Notes: a model not told the origin generated them from the letters alone. Positions 21,200-33,956 are shown, counted from the stretch's first letter. The stretch: DNA of 64,000 nucleotides from Ascidia mentula (GCA_947561715.1 OX387199.1:2795001-2859000), one strand, 5' to 3'. Numbers and translations: made by a program.

Positions 21200-24100
21200 T
21201 CATAGGCGTTGGTAGAGTTTCCGAAAGTATTGCACAGGAACTTGACAACGTGGGCAGCGTGTGTATGGTGATGGCAAGCTCTCGAAACAAGTGTTACACG
21301 ACACTAGATGGCAGCAGAGGAAACACATTACGTTGGCTGGCGCGACTCGGCATTCGCAGCAAAGTAGTTGGGAGAGAATTATTCGTTGATTTTCGGTGAG
21401 CTCAACTGAAAACAATAACCAGTGTCACTTTAAATATCATTGTTTAACCTGTTTAGTACAGATGTCACCACTCAGTTAAAGTACCTAGTCAATTGCATTT
21501 GTACCAAAACCCTAACGCGATTTAGTGCACATGAAAAGGGAACAAAACATTCGTCGAAGTGCGGTTTGTACAGTTGACTGACGTTGTGTCAGGCTAAAAC
21601 ATGAAGACCAAGTGAGGCATGAAGGCAAAGTCGGGTTTTGCGAAATCGGCAGACATAGCTGACACGCACGGCTTGTTTTCAAAGTCTTGGCTATGACGCA
21701 TTAAGTTTAGACCCTCAAACTTCCATGCGAGGGAAAACGGACAAAAACATGTCGAGAATTTTAATGAAGGATTTTCCCTATTGCCAAAATTCGAGAGATC
21801 GTTTGCGCAAAACGTGTTGAATTTGAAAGCTGTTATTTTGCAACAAACAGTGAAAAATCTTACTGGTCAATGGAGTCCTAGAAATTGGACATAAATCCAG
21901 GTGGCAGTTTGCAATGTTTGCGGATGTAACAGAATTCATGTTGGTAATTTGGTGACACCTAAAACAGAATAAGGGTAAGCAAAATACATTTTATCGTCCT
22001 GAAAAAGAAGTTACACTGGCTCCAATCCGAATTAACTAAAAAACACACATAGCTACCATGATAGACCAGCTAGTTGTGTTGGCCTTTTCTTTGCTTCTAA
22101 AACTAAACTTTACCGATAACATTGCATGTGGTAGCCATCTCCCAGGCAAAAAAGTCCCCACAGGGCGAAATTTCGTCCATCCACCCACGGTATGTCCAAA
22201 AAAGTTGACAGCCGATACGCCAATCGGGTTTCTGTGGAAAAAATGACGGGCCATTATACGTATGTTGTGATACTCGGTAATTTTGTGTCATTTCATGTTA
22301 CACATGTAAGGGAAGGTTACAAAAATAGAAGCTTACTTCACAGAATAAAATTACCGCAAACAAGGTAACTACTTTGAAAGAACTTTTAAGACCTTTGCCA
22401 CATGTTAGTTCTTTTCGAAAGGATATAAAAATGTTTTGTACCATTAATCCGGGTTTCTCTAGAATTCAAGCAACCAGAAAAATGAAAACTGCCCGAAGTA
22501 GGGTCGCAATTTGCAGTCAAATCCACAGATTCATAGTTGCACCTGTGTAAAGAATATTAACTTTATAAAGACATATTTTTGAAATTAAATAAATGCTATT
22601 ATTGTTTATTGATTGCAATGTCCATCAGCAAGTATTGTTTGAACACGTTTAATGCTCAAACACCAAAATTATTCGGATTTTTCTTAGTTCTTTTAATGGT
22701 TTTCAGATGGCTAAACTAGTTTCAAAATCATTCCCGTGGTTTTTCCCATTTTACTTGTACAACAAGCTACATTAAGCCTACCAGTGACGGTGAATTAAAG
22801 CAAAACAAAGTCCAAAAAATTCGTGCCAACAGATTCCCGAGTTTACCAAAGAAACAGTCTAGCTAAGATATTTTTTGCTCCCATACACTATATAGGACAA
22901 AAATTTGGAAAAAATGTTCAGCATTTTTGTGATGGCACTTATCTGGATTAATCGAGGAAATTGTATTATCTTATTTACCCTATTTTGATACATCGGAATC
23001 AACAAAGAGTGTCTCGAAACGTTTAAGTACTTTTAGACACTTCTCCCTGGAGCAGCTGCAAGCTTTAAAATCTCGGACATGACAGAAAAGGCAACCCTGT
23101 GGTATAGCTCACCATATGCAACAGATTTTATCCTTCCAACAAGTAGATATGAATCCAAGCCTTGCTAGTTGATCACCCTGTACTCCAGCCTCCGGAGGAT
23201 ACTTCAGGAACGTCAAAAGACGGAACGTCAGCTTCGTGACGTCACCTTCTGGTGGTTGCATGTTGAACTGACAACAAGACATATGTTTGCACGAGCACCT
23301 TTTAAGAATTGATTGGCATTGTGGGATTGACACGAGGGTGTCCATGGTTAATAGAGTTATACGCTTTTGTACTCTTGTGTTGGGGTTTAACACAAGTCCA
23401 CTGTGGGGCCATTGGATGCAATACAAACCCACAGTTTGGTGCAAACAGCTTTTCAAAGCGAGAGCGTCAGAGATTTTACGAAACGATTGTCACTGAAACT
23501 AAGGAGACAGGAAATAAGTCTGGGAAACTATGCATAAACCAACCATCCCGTAATTCCTTGGTCTTTTAGCAGAGTTGGACAAAATGCGTTCGATTGAGTT
23601 GTAGAATATCTCGTTCCCTTGTTGTGGCAATCCAAGACTTCTGAGATGAGTAATGAAGGTCATATTGCCGGTGAGAGCCGCAGCCAACACCACGTTTACC
23701 AGCAGTTCGGCTGCGACTGGCTCGTTGCCACTTTGAGACACTAAAAAACACAAGAAAATGTAGTTTAGAAAATACATAAACCTAGAATTTGTTTTTAAAC
23801 CAGTTATCGGCCTTGTTCAAAACGTTCAATGGCAATGTTTTTGTTTCTATGAATTGTTTCATTGTTCTGCCTTATATTAAATGAACAACGTGCCAAATTT
23901 TCCTTACCCACATCTGCGATAATCTCTTTTAGAAAGCGTTGAACAAGGTCACTCATCCTCGTGAATCTATGCTCAGGCACTTTGTGGCAATGTAGACCAG
24001 AAACAAACAATCTTCCTTCAGGTGAAGTCAGAAAGCAGGTCATATGAATCAGTTTCCAAGGAGTCTCACGACCATTGAATACTTTTGGCTGCTCTTCAGG

Positions 24101-24328
24101 TTTGCAAAATACGAGCAAGTACAAAGCGGCGAACAGCTGTACGTTTAATGGCGCATCGGGGTTGCGATTAATAGCTGCATTTGCAAGCCGTTTGGTTTCC
24201 TCATCAAAAATTCGCTTCAGACTAGAAATAGAGGTTGGTTCTTCAAACTTGTCCGTCATGTATTTGTAGAATGAATTGTAGGCTTGAGGTACTTGGTCTA
24301 GAAAATTCAGCAACGCCGCCACAGCCAT
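21200..24328 (-). CDS. BIR-BIR-RING protein B (IAP-like), 7 exons
   Basis: 430-aa model. The exons on the minus strand are 24328-23908, 23740-23544, 23267-23113, 22542-22442, 22231-22114, 21958-21864 and 21405-21200, with phases 1, 0, 2, 1, 2, 1. Residues 1-206: the shared helical domain (LFAALYLLVF; CFLTSPEGRLFVSGLH). BIR-like 1 at about 222-282: C256-X2-C259-X18-H278-X3-C282. BIR-like 2 at about 294-354: C329-X2-C332-X17-H350-X3-C354. RING: C378-X2-C381-X11-C393-X-H395-X3-C399-X2-C402-X10-C413-X2-C416, all ligands present. The frame stays open upstream of 24328, but the ATG at MAVAALLNFL aligns with the start of gene C and gives exactly the same exon-1 length (421 nt). Likely a cytosolic zinc protein with possible ubiquitin-ligase activity; partner unknown. 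Confidence 0.82.
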
Positions 24329-25094
24329 TTTAATGTTGGGATAAGCTATTATTGGATGACAAAAGCTGCAGGAAGCACATACAACACAAAGCCTACCCCT
24401 GTAGAAAACCTGCGCAAAAAAAGCAAAGTTTAATATCTGACACAAAATAAATGCAGCGGACAAGGCATTCAAAGACCAATACTTTGTTGGTATTTAGTTA
24501 ACATTGGGTGATATTTATTTAAACATTACCACGTTTGTTCACAAATGCTAAAGAAAGTGATAAGTTCATAGATTCGGGCAGCCGACAAATTCCGCTAGGA
24601 GGAGTTGTGTGAATGTTTTTACGTAAGCACAGAAATCACAACATCAATTTGTTAAATGAAACGATAAAAACAGAAAAATTCCAACAATCAATCAAAATTA
24701 AGAAACAGAAATACAAGCAACCAAAATTCAACAGAAATGCAAACAAACAACAAGCAAACTTCTAATGCATTTCTCGGTAGCAGCAAAGATAGTATATGAG
24801 GTGAGCGTTAGCGATAGGTATAAACTGGTTAATAAAATACAAGGCATTTGGTCCCTGTACCTAAAACGGCACACGAACTAATTGTCTCGGTCAAATAAAT
24901 TAATTGGCGGAGTAAAGTTGTGAAACACAGAGGTAGGATATTTGATTGACATGAAAGTGTAAATTTTGTCTAACCTACATTGACTACCGCACTGGTTGAA
25001 AGCAGTCTCAAGAGTCCACCACAAACGACAACGCGGGTAGAAAAAATTTGCTGCTTGCTGTGCTTGCACGAATTACAGAGAGTTTGTTCGATGC
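24329..25094. other. short spacer between BIR/RING genes B and C
   Basis: About 0.77 kb with no gene seen. It must contain the promoter of gene B and the 3' end signals of gene C. Confidence 0.5.
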
Positions 25095-28000
25095 CTACGA
25101 GTTCTCGTAGAAAAAGCAATACATTTCTACAAGCCTATGGCAATTTGGGCAATGTGAACATGTCGATGAAAGTCTTGCAAAACAAGAGTTGCACACTGAT
25201 AATTGGCAGCAATAGTACGACAGGATAACATCAGCTGGGCGACTCCGACATTCACAGCAAACGCTTCGGCAAAGAATGATCGGTTGTCCGTTCATCTTCC
25301 CCCCTAAAAGAATTTTTGATCACTGATACTGGTAATTGCTTTATCTGTAAATTTTTATTTTTAATTACGAAATCGAGACCACTGACCCCTGAATTCATAT
25401 CATAGCTCATCCAACATGTTGGAATTGAGATAAGTATTTACAGATTACTCGGGGGACGTAAACACATTGCCCACGGCGAGGCTCGAACTTCTAATCTTCG
25501 GCATTTCGGGTAGACGATGCAAACTGACAGTTGTTGTTTGAGATTAACAGCGCATTTAGTGGTTAGCAAAATTTAGGAGCGAGGGTGGGGGGCAATTCGG
25601 CGCATTCATATTGTTGCTTTTTTAATCGCGAAATGATAGAAAGTTTTATAATTATTTTGTAGGTTTAGAACATATCAAGTCAAAGCAACAAAATAAAAGA
25701 AAACTACACAAGACAGAGAAAGGCAAGTTGTTGCCGATCCTGGCCATGTTTCGCTTGAGCGAACAAGAAACATTTTCCGAGAAATCCTGACGAACGAACG
25801 AGTTCGTGACTACAACGTGAACCTGATATTTAGATACTCGTTCAACCGTTAAACGTGAATTGTTGTTCATTCAACCGTGCCTCTTAAACAGAGTGGATTT
25901 CAAATTGGATAAGGCCCTTGCTTGTCACAAATCAAAGTAAACCCTTTTATATTTTAAACGCCCACTTGTAAACCAGACAAAGTTGATCAAGGCAAACAGA
26001 CAAACACACTTGCAGTAACGTCACGGTTACCTGGAATTGGACAGAATTGTTTGTGACAGTTGGCCGGGATAAGATCGACGCTTAAATCTGTGATTTTTCG
26101 ACACCTACAAAATAAACAAAATATTACTTGACCACCTAAGTAGTTTTATTGAAACAAATGGTATATACACTTGAACATACATTAAAGAACTAATGCGAAA
26201 GTAATTTTTGGCAGGAATATTTTTTATAAAAACTTAAAGCTTACCAGTAGCATTTAACACGACCATTATCATGCAAGTAAAATAGACCTCCACTGGCAAA
26301 TGCCAATCCATTTACTTCGGGAAGAAGTACAAAAGAAGCCAGGCGATAATCCAATCTCTCCTCTGCCAACAAAACAAGGTTTAGTAGCTGTATCTAAATA
26401 TTCTATATGAGTTTGTCATCCACACACCGTTATGATCAAACAGGACTTCTCCTTTGTTTGAACATCCATCCCAATGAAAAGCCACTGAAGTTGGATCACA
26501 ATTCCCAGTCAAATCCTCAGAGGAGTATTTGCATCTTAAAATGACAAAGAAAAAAAACATGAATAAATAAAACTTGTACAAAACCAACAGGAGGAGCCAG
26601 TCTACTGAAATAATATTATTTGGTTGAGGCAAAAACTGGCGATTCCATTTATTGTGAAAATTATACTGTTCCTGTTTTCTGAGTAAAATGTATTTTGACG
26701 TTGATAACATTTCATCATTTCTAGGACATGTGGGCAACATTTGGGACATTCCTAATTAACTGCACACAGTGCCGTTGCTTTCAACGAGTTTAATCAATGA
26801 AGGTGGCCAGGCGGAGGTCAATGCCAGTTGGCATGCATGATCTATGTATGACTACCAAGCTGCACTGATTGGACCAGACAGATCGGAATAACCGCACTTT
26901 CTGCAGTTCACATATCACGAATCAATATTTTTTGTCCATAGGACTAAATACTTTCGGAAGAAATCCTTTTTACAACCAGCCTACAAGAAAAATTTGTTGT
27001 CAAGCCACACTTACATCACACAACGAATTTCATCATTCCTGCACGTAGAAGTGAAGCCAAGTTGGGCAAGTTGTTGACCAGGGATTCCGGCCCATTGAGG
27101 ATATTTCAGAAACGTTAAAAATCGAAACGTCAGACTTGTTACGTCACCACGCGGAGGCTGCATGTTATACTGAAAAACCAACACATATATCCTACTATAA
27201 GGTTTGCATATATGGCGGCGTAGGGGAACTATAAAACAAGTGTGTCTTTCTGCGTTAAATGACATGCAGAAATACCGTTTAGGTTACGCATTCTCCACCA
27301 GCCAAGTTTTTTTTTGAATATTTTCGATTGGGATGAACTAGCGATTTAGGCGTCATTTATATGTTTACTACATATAACCCAGAGCAAAGTCAGAGACGGT
27401 ATAGTGTTATTTTTTTATTACGATTTTGAAACTCTATGTACGTATTGAGCCATTCTACTCTTGAAAAAAATATACAACCAACACATTATTCAGAAACACA
27501 AAAAGCATGGCACAAAAAGCACTCATAGCAATTCCAAATAACCTGTTTACTGCTGGGTGGCCTTAAAGCGGTCCTGACATGGTGTAAAACGTGTCCAATG
27601 AATCTGAAAAAAGCCTCGTTTCCTCGCTGATCTAAACCAAAGTCCCCGAGGAACGTTACAAGGCAAAGGTCATCCATCAGCGCTGCAGAAATGGCTACAT
27701 TGGTTGCTTTTTCTGGTGAAGTATCGTCTGCATTACAGCAATCTAAAAAACACGTACACGTTGTTTAAAAAAGAATCAATTATCAGCGAGTAATACCGGA
27801 TATAGTGCACTCCAAAAATCCTCTAATGAGTGACGTCGTATGCTTGTATCTGTGTACTGAAATCTTGTTGCCATGGAGACCAGCCACGAACAATCTACCT
27901 TGAGGCGAAGTTAAGAAACATAAGATGTGAATCAGTTGCCAAGGAGTGATCTCCTTATGCAAGGTTTTTAAAAGGTCTTCAGGCGTTGGTTGGACGAGGA

Positions 28001-28217
28001 TGTACAAGGCTGCAAGAAGTTGGACATCAAATGGTGTCTCGTCGTAAAACTGAAAAGCGACTCTTGCAGCAGAGGCGGTGTGATTGTAGAATTCTTCCTT
28101 CAGTTCTGTGAAAAGTCGAATCCCTTCTAGTTTTTTTGACATTTGTTGATAGAAGGCATCGTAAGATCGTTGAACTTTCTTGGGAAATTCTACCCAATAT
28201 TGAAAATTGTGATCCAT
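25095..28217 (-). CDS. BIR-BIR-RING-like protein C (IAP-like), RING His lost, 7 exons
   Basis: 427-aa model. The exons on the minus strand are 28217-27797, 27742-27543, 27169-27015, 26534-26428, 26362-26245, 26104-26031 and 25303-25095, with phases 1, 0, 2, 1, 2, 1. Residues 1-207: the shared helical domain (LLAALYILVQ; CFLTSPQGRLFVAGLHG). BIR-like 1 at about 223-283: C257-X2-C260-X18-H279-X3-C283. BIR-like 2 at about 297-355: C332-X2-C335-X15-H351-X3-C355. The C-terminal RING-like segment has C374, C377, C390, C396, C399, C410 and C413, but the expected histidine is Gln392 and the preceding spacing is 12 instead of 11. Zinc site 2 is therefore probably broken. An extra open frame at 25652-25870 lies in the last intron; the phases join exon 6 directly to exon 7 without it. 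Possibly a dominant-negative or scaffold form. Confidence 0.82.
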
Positions 28218-30109
28218 TGAACAAGTAAAATTGTTTACTTTATAAAAGCCTATTACCTGTATGGAAATGTGTTACATTGCTGAGGAATGCAATTTCCCTA
28301 ATTATACCAAATAAAAACGCAACTTCAGCATGCTTTAGTCCACTGAACAAAAAAAGCATTTTGGAAAATCTTTAGAAAAAAGGCTATTGTTTTGTGGCGC
28401 TATTTCTCCTTCTTGTTTCTCTCCTTCTTGTGGCATGTCAGAAGTGTAGTGGAGGCGGAGGTTATGCAGGGAAAATGTTATTTTGACCCACTTACAGCAG
28501 ATTAAAAGGAAAAAAGGTGGTTTGGCATAGTGTAGCTTAATGGTTGTGTGCCATGTTTTGATAGAAGGGGAGGTGGGAAAGAGGAAGTGCAAGCCCTTGA
28601 ACTCTAGCCGTCTAAAATATACACTGGAAAAATATAAAGTTTCGTTGCTGAAAGACAGCAATTCTTTTCTCAACTATGAAGATGTGCTGGTTTTTACGCG
28701 GTTTAGGCAGGGTTTCTGCTTCAATCAAACTTCTTTACCACTCTTTAAGTCTCATCAAATTTGTTACTATTGGATGAGTTTTAAATGTTTTGTTTAAACG
28801 TTTTGAAGGTATGAAGATACGTGGCTTTGTACGGTTTTGTATCATACACCTATATGACAATGAAACGAGAAAACAATCTTTAACCTTGAGACTAAAGTTA
28901 CTTTGAAACAAGTTTCAACAACTACCTTTGCCTGGTAACCAAGCCCACAAGCAAAGGGTGTTTTGTGCAGTGACGTGAATCAATAAGCTTGATAGCATTT
29001 AATTAGCTTGGGTAAAAAATACACGCTTGGTACTTTTGCCTGTGACCATTACCACCAGTTTACGCGATGAATACTTAGTTCTGGTTTTAGAACATTTTGT
29101 ACAACCGCCCGTTTTGTACACGTCGCACTGAATGTGAAATAAAAATCCAACTAGACGAACCAAAGAGTTACAGTTACATGTCACAAAGCTAGTTTAATGT
29201 TTGACTTCCACAGACAAATATTTACTAAGCCCTATTGGACAAAGAAATTTTGCCAAAGAATGAATGATCAACAAACTTTAACGAGACGTGTCGCAACTTG
29301 TCGTTTTTCAGCTCTGCTGCGCCACCGGTGGCAAATGCAAACTGCTGGGTTGTTGGGTTGAAGGCGCTGCTGATCGTCTGGTTCAAGACCTGTTATAGCA
29401 CCAATTCTGGGTTTTTCTGGGCGGGTGATTGGCAACATTGTTTTTTTTTATCTTTCATCAAAGCAATCACCAGTAATATTGTCCGAATGGAAAGATGATC
29501 ACATAAGATTTCTTTTTCTTCTGTTTCCAAAAAATATTTTTTTTTACATTTTTCACATTCCTAAACCTTTAGTCTGTCAACAAAATGCAAAAAATACTAC
29601 GTTGATAAGGGTTTAGTTATTAAGGGATGCCCAAATTGTAATCGACATTTTGTCGAACAAATATAATCTATGTTGCTTTTATCAGTATCTGTTTTTGTAA
29701 GGACTTCATTGCGGGCATTTACTAGCATCGTGAACTGAATCACCACATCGAAAAAATGCATTTGCGATGAAGGGCGCATCATTCATAAAATTAAACATTT
29801 TTCTCTTGAATGTGCTTCCACCAACTGGAAAGCGTTAAGCTGACTCCACCCTTGACAACGCACATCATCATGATCATTAGTTTTAGAGATAGTGCGACAT
29901 TTTACTATGATATATCGTTTACGTACCTCCAAACTACACCATTTGTTAGACTGCGAAACTTGGTAAAGTCTAATCAGTGCTTTGTAGATCAGCGTGCCTT
30001 TTTTTCTTTGAACCGCCCTCTCTCACACATTTAGCTTCTGCTTAAATCAAAAACACCTTGCCCGGCGACTACTATTTATTTAACACTGACATGATGGTAA
30101 CATTCCCAC
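28218..30109. other. intergenic spacer, nothing recognised
   Basis: Region upstream of gene C. Several 60-110-aa open frames exist on both strands but none shows domain content or linked splice sites. Confidence 0.5.
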
Positions 30110-30335
30110 TAAACGCTTTTGCCAAAACAGGCTTAACCGAATGAAAGCAAAATCTCTGAGGTAGCTATATTTGGCATAGGCATAGTTATTGTCTAACACA
30201 TGGTTGTAGAAAATTATCAATGGAAATGCTGTATCTTCACAGAGCAAGAGCAACAGGGTAATGCGAAAGGACAAATGTAGTTACCTCAGAGATTTTGCTT
30301 TTATTCGGTCGAGCCTTTTTTTAAAAGAGCGTTCA
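30110..30335. mobile_element. MITE-like element with ~50-bp inverted repeats
   Basis: The left arm runs from AACGCTTTTGCC through AGCAAAATCTCTGAGGTAGC. The right arm, reverse-complemented, runs from AACGCTCTTTT through AGCAAAATCTCTGAGGTAAC. The arms are about 50 bp with a few mismatches and flank about 120 bp of unrelated sequence. I see no coding capacity and no clear target-site duplication. Confidence 0.6.
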
Positions 30336-31160
30336 GGCCTATATATTTCTCGGTTGGTAGTTGGCGACAAGCGAGCACCCAGCGGTGATAGATCAATGTA
30401 GGTTGGGTGTATTTGTTAACCACCTTTTTCGTGTGGATTCTCTCAGCCAATCCGATGGGCGCATTCAAGTATCCGCCGCTTTCAAACGGTTGTTAATGAA
30501 AGCGTGATATAGTTTGTGTAGGAAGGGAATTTGGAAGAAACTTTGAAAATAATTTTCCAGGTTAATTTACATTGGACATGATTGATGTATTTGATTGGTT
30601 AAGAGTTATATGTGCTAGATATGCAAGTCCTTAAATTGTCTCAAAACTTAAAAAGAAGCATTGGAGCCAATTACGATTTTGAGCTGCAGATATAGGAATA
30701 GTGTGTCTCGAATTGAAGACGACTGCAAAACCTACAGATTACCGGTTTGTCTGGGCTTGGCTACAGTTAGACCCTCGTCAGATCTACGTTGGACAAAATA
30801 ACATTGTAGCAACAAACAAGAAAGAATAATGTTATACTTTGCTATGAGTCAAAGCTTTAATTGCCTATGTTTAAAAAGCACAAGAAAACAATTATAGTTC
30901 AATAATAACATTTTGGATGTTGTTCATTGTTAATTTTGTCGGGCAATCTCTGTTTGTTGCTAAGATTTGGCTTGAGACCTTTTGAACCAGTTATTTGTAA
31001 AATTGGAGTTTATCTTTTTGGTTCAGCTTTAGTGAAAGAAGAGAGGTTTTGTTTTGGAAACATTATTGGAGATTTCATTGCTTCGACACCAAGGTTACAA
31101 GTGCGTGTGCTGTGTAGTAACAAAAAGTTATATTATTTATGAGCAAAGTGGAGCCAATAA

Positions 31161-31334
31161 TATAAATTGTGTAAGCTGCAGACAGATGGCCACTGTTTTG
31201 ACCTAAAAGGTCTCATCAGTGCAGCTAGTGTGGCCGTTTGGTTAGCAAAGTCGTCTGATAGTTACACCAGCTGCACTGATGAGACCTTTCAGGTCAAAAC
31301 AGTGGCCATCTGTCTGCAGCTTACACAATTTATA
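31161..31334. mobile_element. MITE with ~75-bp terminal inverted repeats
   Basis: The left arm begins TATAAATTGTGTAAGCTGCA and the right arm is its reverse complement, ending CTTACACAATTTATA. The inner parts of both arms carry GGCCACTGTTTTGACCT and AGCTGCACTGATGAGACCT. The short centre contains TCGTCTGATAG. A TA dinucleotide flanks both ends. It could fold into an almost perfect hairpin. Confidence 0.75.
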
Positions 31335-32657
31335 ATATTTATATTCTTTTAGTTGAAAGGAAAAGATTTGGAACAGGATAGAATCTTCTAAAATTTAATT
31401 TTTATTGTTGCCACATTTGCCTTTTCAGCCTTTTTTGTGTGAATCACAAAAAGGTAGCAGTGTCTTTATGTCGAAAACTAGTTGGTTGTAAACAGATTAA
31501 TAATATTTTATACAACTCTAGAGAATAACATACGAAGACCAAAAACTTTTGACTTTTTAGACAAAGAAACTTTTGACAAAGTTAACACAAAGCCCTATTT
31601 TACTTCAAACTAAATTTTGCATGAATTGAAATGTATCTAATGAACTAGGAAAAAATACCTTTCTCGACTCAGAGATCAGCATTTAAATTGTTCAAAAATA
31701 ACGCTTTCAAACGAATCCGTGGGTTAAGTTCCCGAAATACTCCAAAATATAAAAAAAAATCCATATGGTGATCAAAACAGCGTGTTTAGTTTAATTTTTG
31801 ACAAAGATTTATACATAAAAGACAAGCAAATACAATACAGAGCGATAACAGTCCCAGTCGTCAGCATTCGCCATTTTTTTCTACACTTCTTCTCCCAGTT
31901 TGCCTCAGCGCAGGCTTTTATATCACTACTTGCAGGTATCCCGCCACATTCTTAGCCAACCAGAGTTAAGCCTTGGCTGGTTTGACCGTAGGTAACCTCG
32001 GTGCTAGATACAGATGCACTGTGGGTAATTGGGAAGTTGGCCACATTTTTTGTTAACGTTTTGCGAAATGGTACATAGTTCCAAATATAAAAACACATTC
32101 ATAAGTCGCAGAATTTCGTTTAAACGACCTGCAGGCAATCCAGTAAATAGAAAAAAACAAAAAATGTTTAATATTCAATACTAGTATGGTTGCTTTTTCT
32201 TTGACAATTTTAAGCGTACAAATATTGTGTCACAGCAAACAGAACACGTTGCTCATTTACCCAACCTGTTGGTGCGTGAAAAGAACTGAAATCGAACTGT
32301 CAGAAATGTTGAGCAAGATGTAGCAAAACGGATAGTGGTAAAGGAAAAAGAGGATTTGCATTTTGTATGGTTTTAAAATTTAAAAACTTTTCTGATAAAC
32401 AGCAGGACTTATTCGAGTTTCACTTGTTTTAATGTTCTTGCTGTAAATAAGCTTTTCATTATATTCAATCATTGTTTTTTGCATTATTTAAGGTTTGATT
32501 CAGGTTGTTTCATTAAAAATAGAAACATAGTTTCGGTGGTTTATTATGTTGTTGGTGTTTTTGTGACTTCTTCACCTAATATTGTTTTGTGATTTGTAAT
32601 ATAAGTTTATGACAATGTGTAAAATCTACAGTCCAAAAGCTTTAAAACTGTAAAGGT
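31335..32657. other. unique-looking sequence between two inverted MITE copies
   Basis: About 1.3 kb with no credible open frame. It is either intergenic DNA or the decayed interior of a composite element (see the flanking MITEs). Confidence 0.4.
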
Positions 32658-32987
32658 ATTGTGTACGTTGCAGACAGATGGCAACTGTATCGACCTGGAG
32701 GTCTCATCAGTGCAGCTGGTTTGACTATCAGACGACTTTGCTGACCAAACTAGGTGCAACCTTACGGAGAAAACAAGGTGGAAACACTATGGCCAAGCAA
32801 AGCTCAACCAATAGTGCCGTCAGGCCCCGTGTCACAATAACAAAGTGGAAGTCTTTGCTTGGCCGTTAGGTCTGCAAAGTCGTCTGATAGTCACACCAGC
32901 TGCACTGATGAGACATTACAGGTTGAAACAGTGACCATCTGTCAGCATCTTACACGATTCATATTATTGGCTCCACTTTGCTTATCA
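32658..32987. mobile_element. longer member of the same MITE family
   Basis: The inverted arms (GCAGACAGATGG... and ...CCATCTGTC; GGTCTCATCAGTGCAGCT and AGCTGCACTGATGAGAC; CTATCAGACGACTTTGC and GCAAAGTCGTCTGATAG) enclose about 130 bp of unique sequence. The right flank (TATTGGCTCCACTTTGCT) is the reverse complement of the left flank of the 31161 element. The two may therefore be the ends of one 1.85-kb composite. Confidence 0.65.
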
Positions 32988-33601
32988 TGTAAAGGTAATG
33001 TCTTCACAGTACCTATAATTCCCATACATCTCAGACAAAACATACTTGCACAACAAAAACTTGTGTTTGTAGACGAATATTCCACAAAATTAACTATGAC
33101 ATAAAACTTTTGAAACCGACTACATAAACAATCAAAAACAAACTTACAAAATTGTGTCAAGAACAACGTGCGTATCCTTGCTAAATGTTCAACAATTCGT
33201 ACACAGCCGCTAAACTTTCTACTAATTAAAGCGTTCAGTTAATAGCAAAGCTTTCTGTGAAGTTTTTCTAATTTTAGCATACCAAGGAATACGTGTTTTG
33301 ACGTTATATTGCAAAAGTATAATAAACATGCACTTGTTTAAAGTACAAAGTTTACAAGCCTGGATACGGGGCGCTGCCGGATACAACTGCCTGAAAAATT
33401 TGAGATGGGCACAGTGACGTAATTTTCGTCGCAACTAGTGCTAAAGAGCCGTTTTTAACTTCTTGAACTGCCTCCGTTTGCTGGGCTGGATGTCAACAAA
33501 CTGTGATTAAAGCGTTTGATCGCAAACCGATTATTACTAAATATGAAAAAACGCGCACATTTTAGGAGAACCATCTAACACTTAGGTATACAAAAAACAT
33601 T

Positions 33602-33956
33602 TTGACTTCGCTTATACGTTCAACTTTTCTGTCAGTCCGATTGTTTTACCTTAATTGAGGTTCAATGGTTTACCTTCTTTGTATGAACATTTGTACAACC
33701 CTACACAGCGTCCGATCAAATTACTTGTTTTAGTCAGAGTCTGTTGGTATAGTGTGAGATAAGCAACTTTCTTCGAATACAGACTACTCCAAACTTGCCA
33801 GGCAACTGAAAGTACACGTGAAGGTCGTTGCGCAGTAGTTGAAGCGCTTGTTTAAATACATTTAAAGCAGGCTTTAGAGACCATATGTGGAGACGGTAGC
33901 GCTTGTATTCTATTGGGCTTTTATGTAATTTCCTTATTGTTTTTGCTTCGGAGAAA
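33602..33956. repeat. duplicated intergenic block, copy 1
   Basis: It shares a long run of blocks with 34789-35222, for example ACGTTCAACTTTTCTGTCAG, CCTTAATTGAGGTT, GGTCGTTGCGCAGTAGTT and TTGGGCTTTTATGTAATTT. Both copies are diverged by indels and neither codes. Confidence 0.8.

Noticed and set aside
25480..25575. tRNA-like segment with GTTCGAGCCTC (minus) and TAGTGGTTAGCA (plus)
   Set aside because: The two boxes are on opposite strands and no cloverleaf can be drawn.
26381..26749. Single 122-codon gene on the minus strand
   Set aside because: The right part is exon 4 of BIR/RING gene C; the rest is intron read through.
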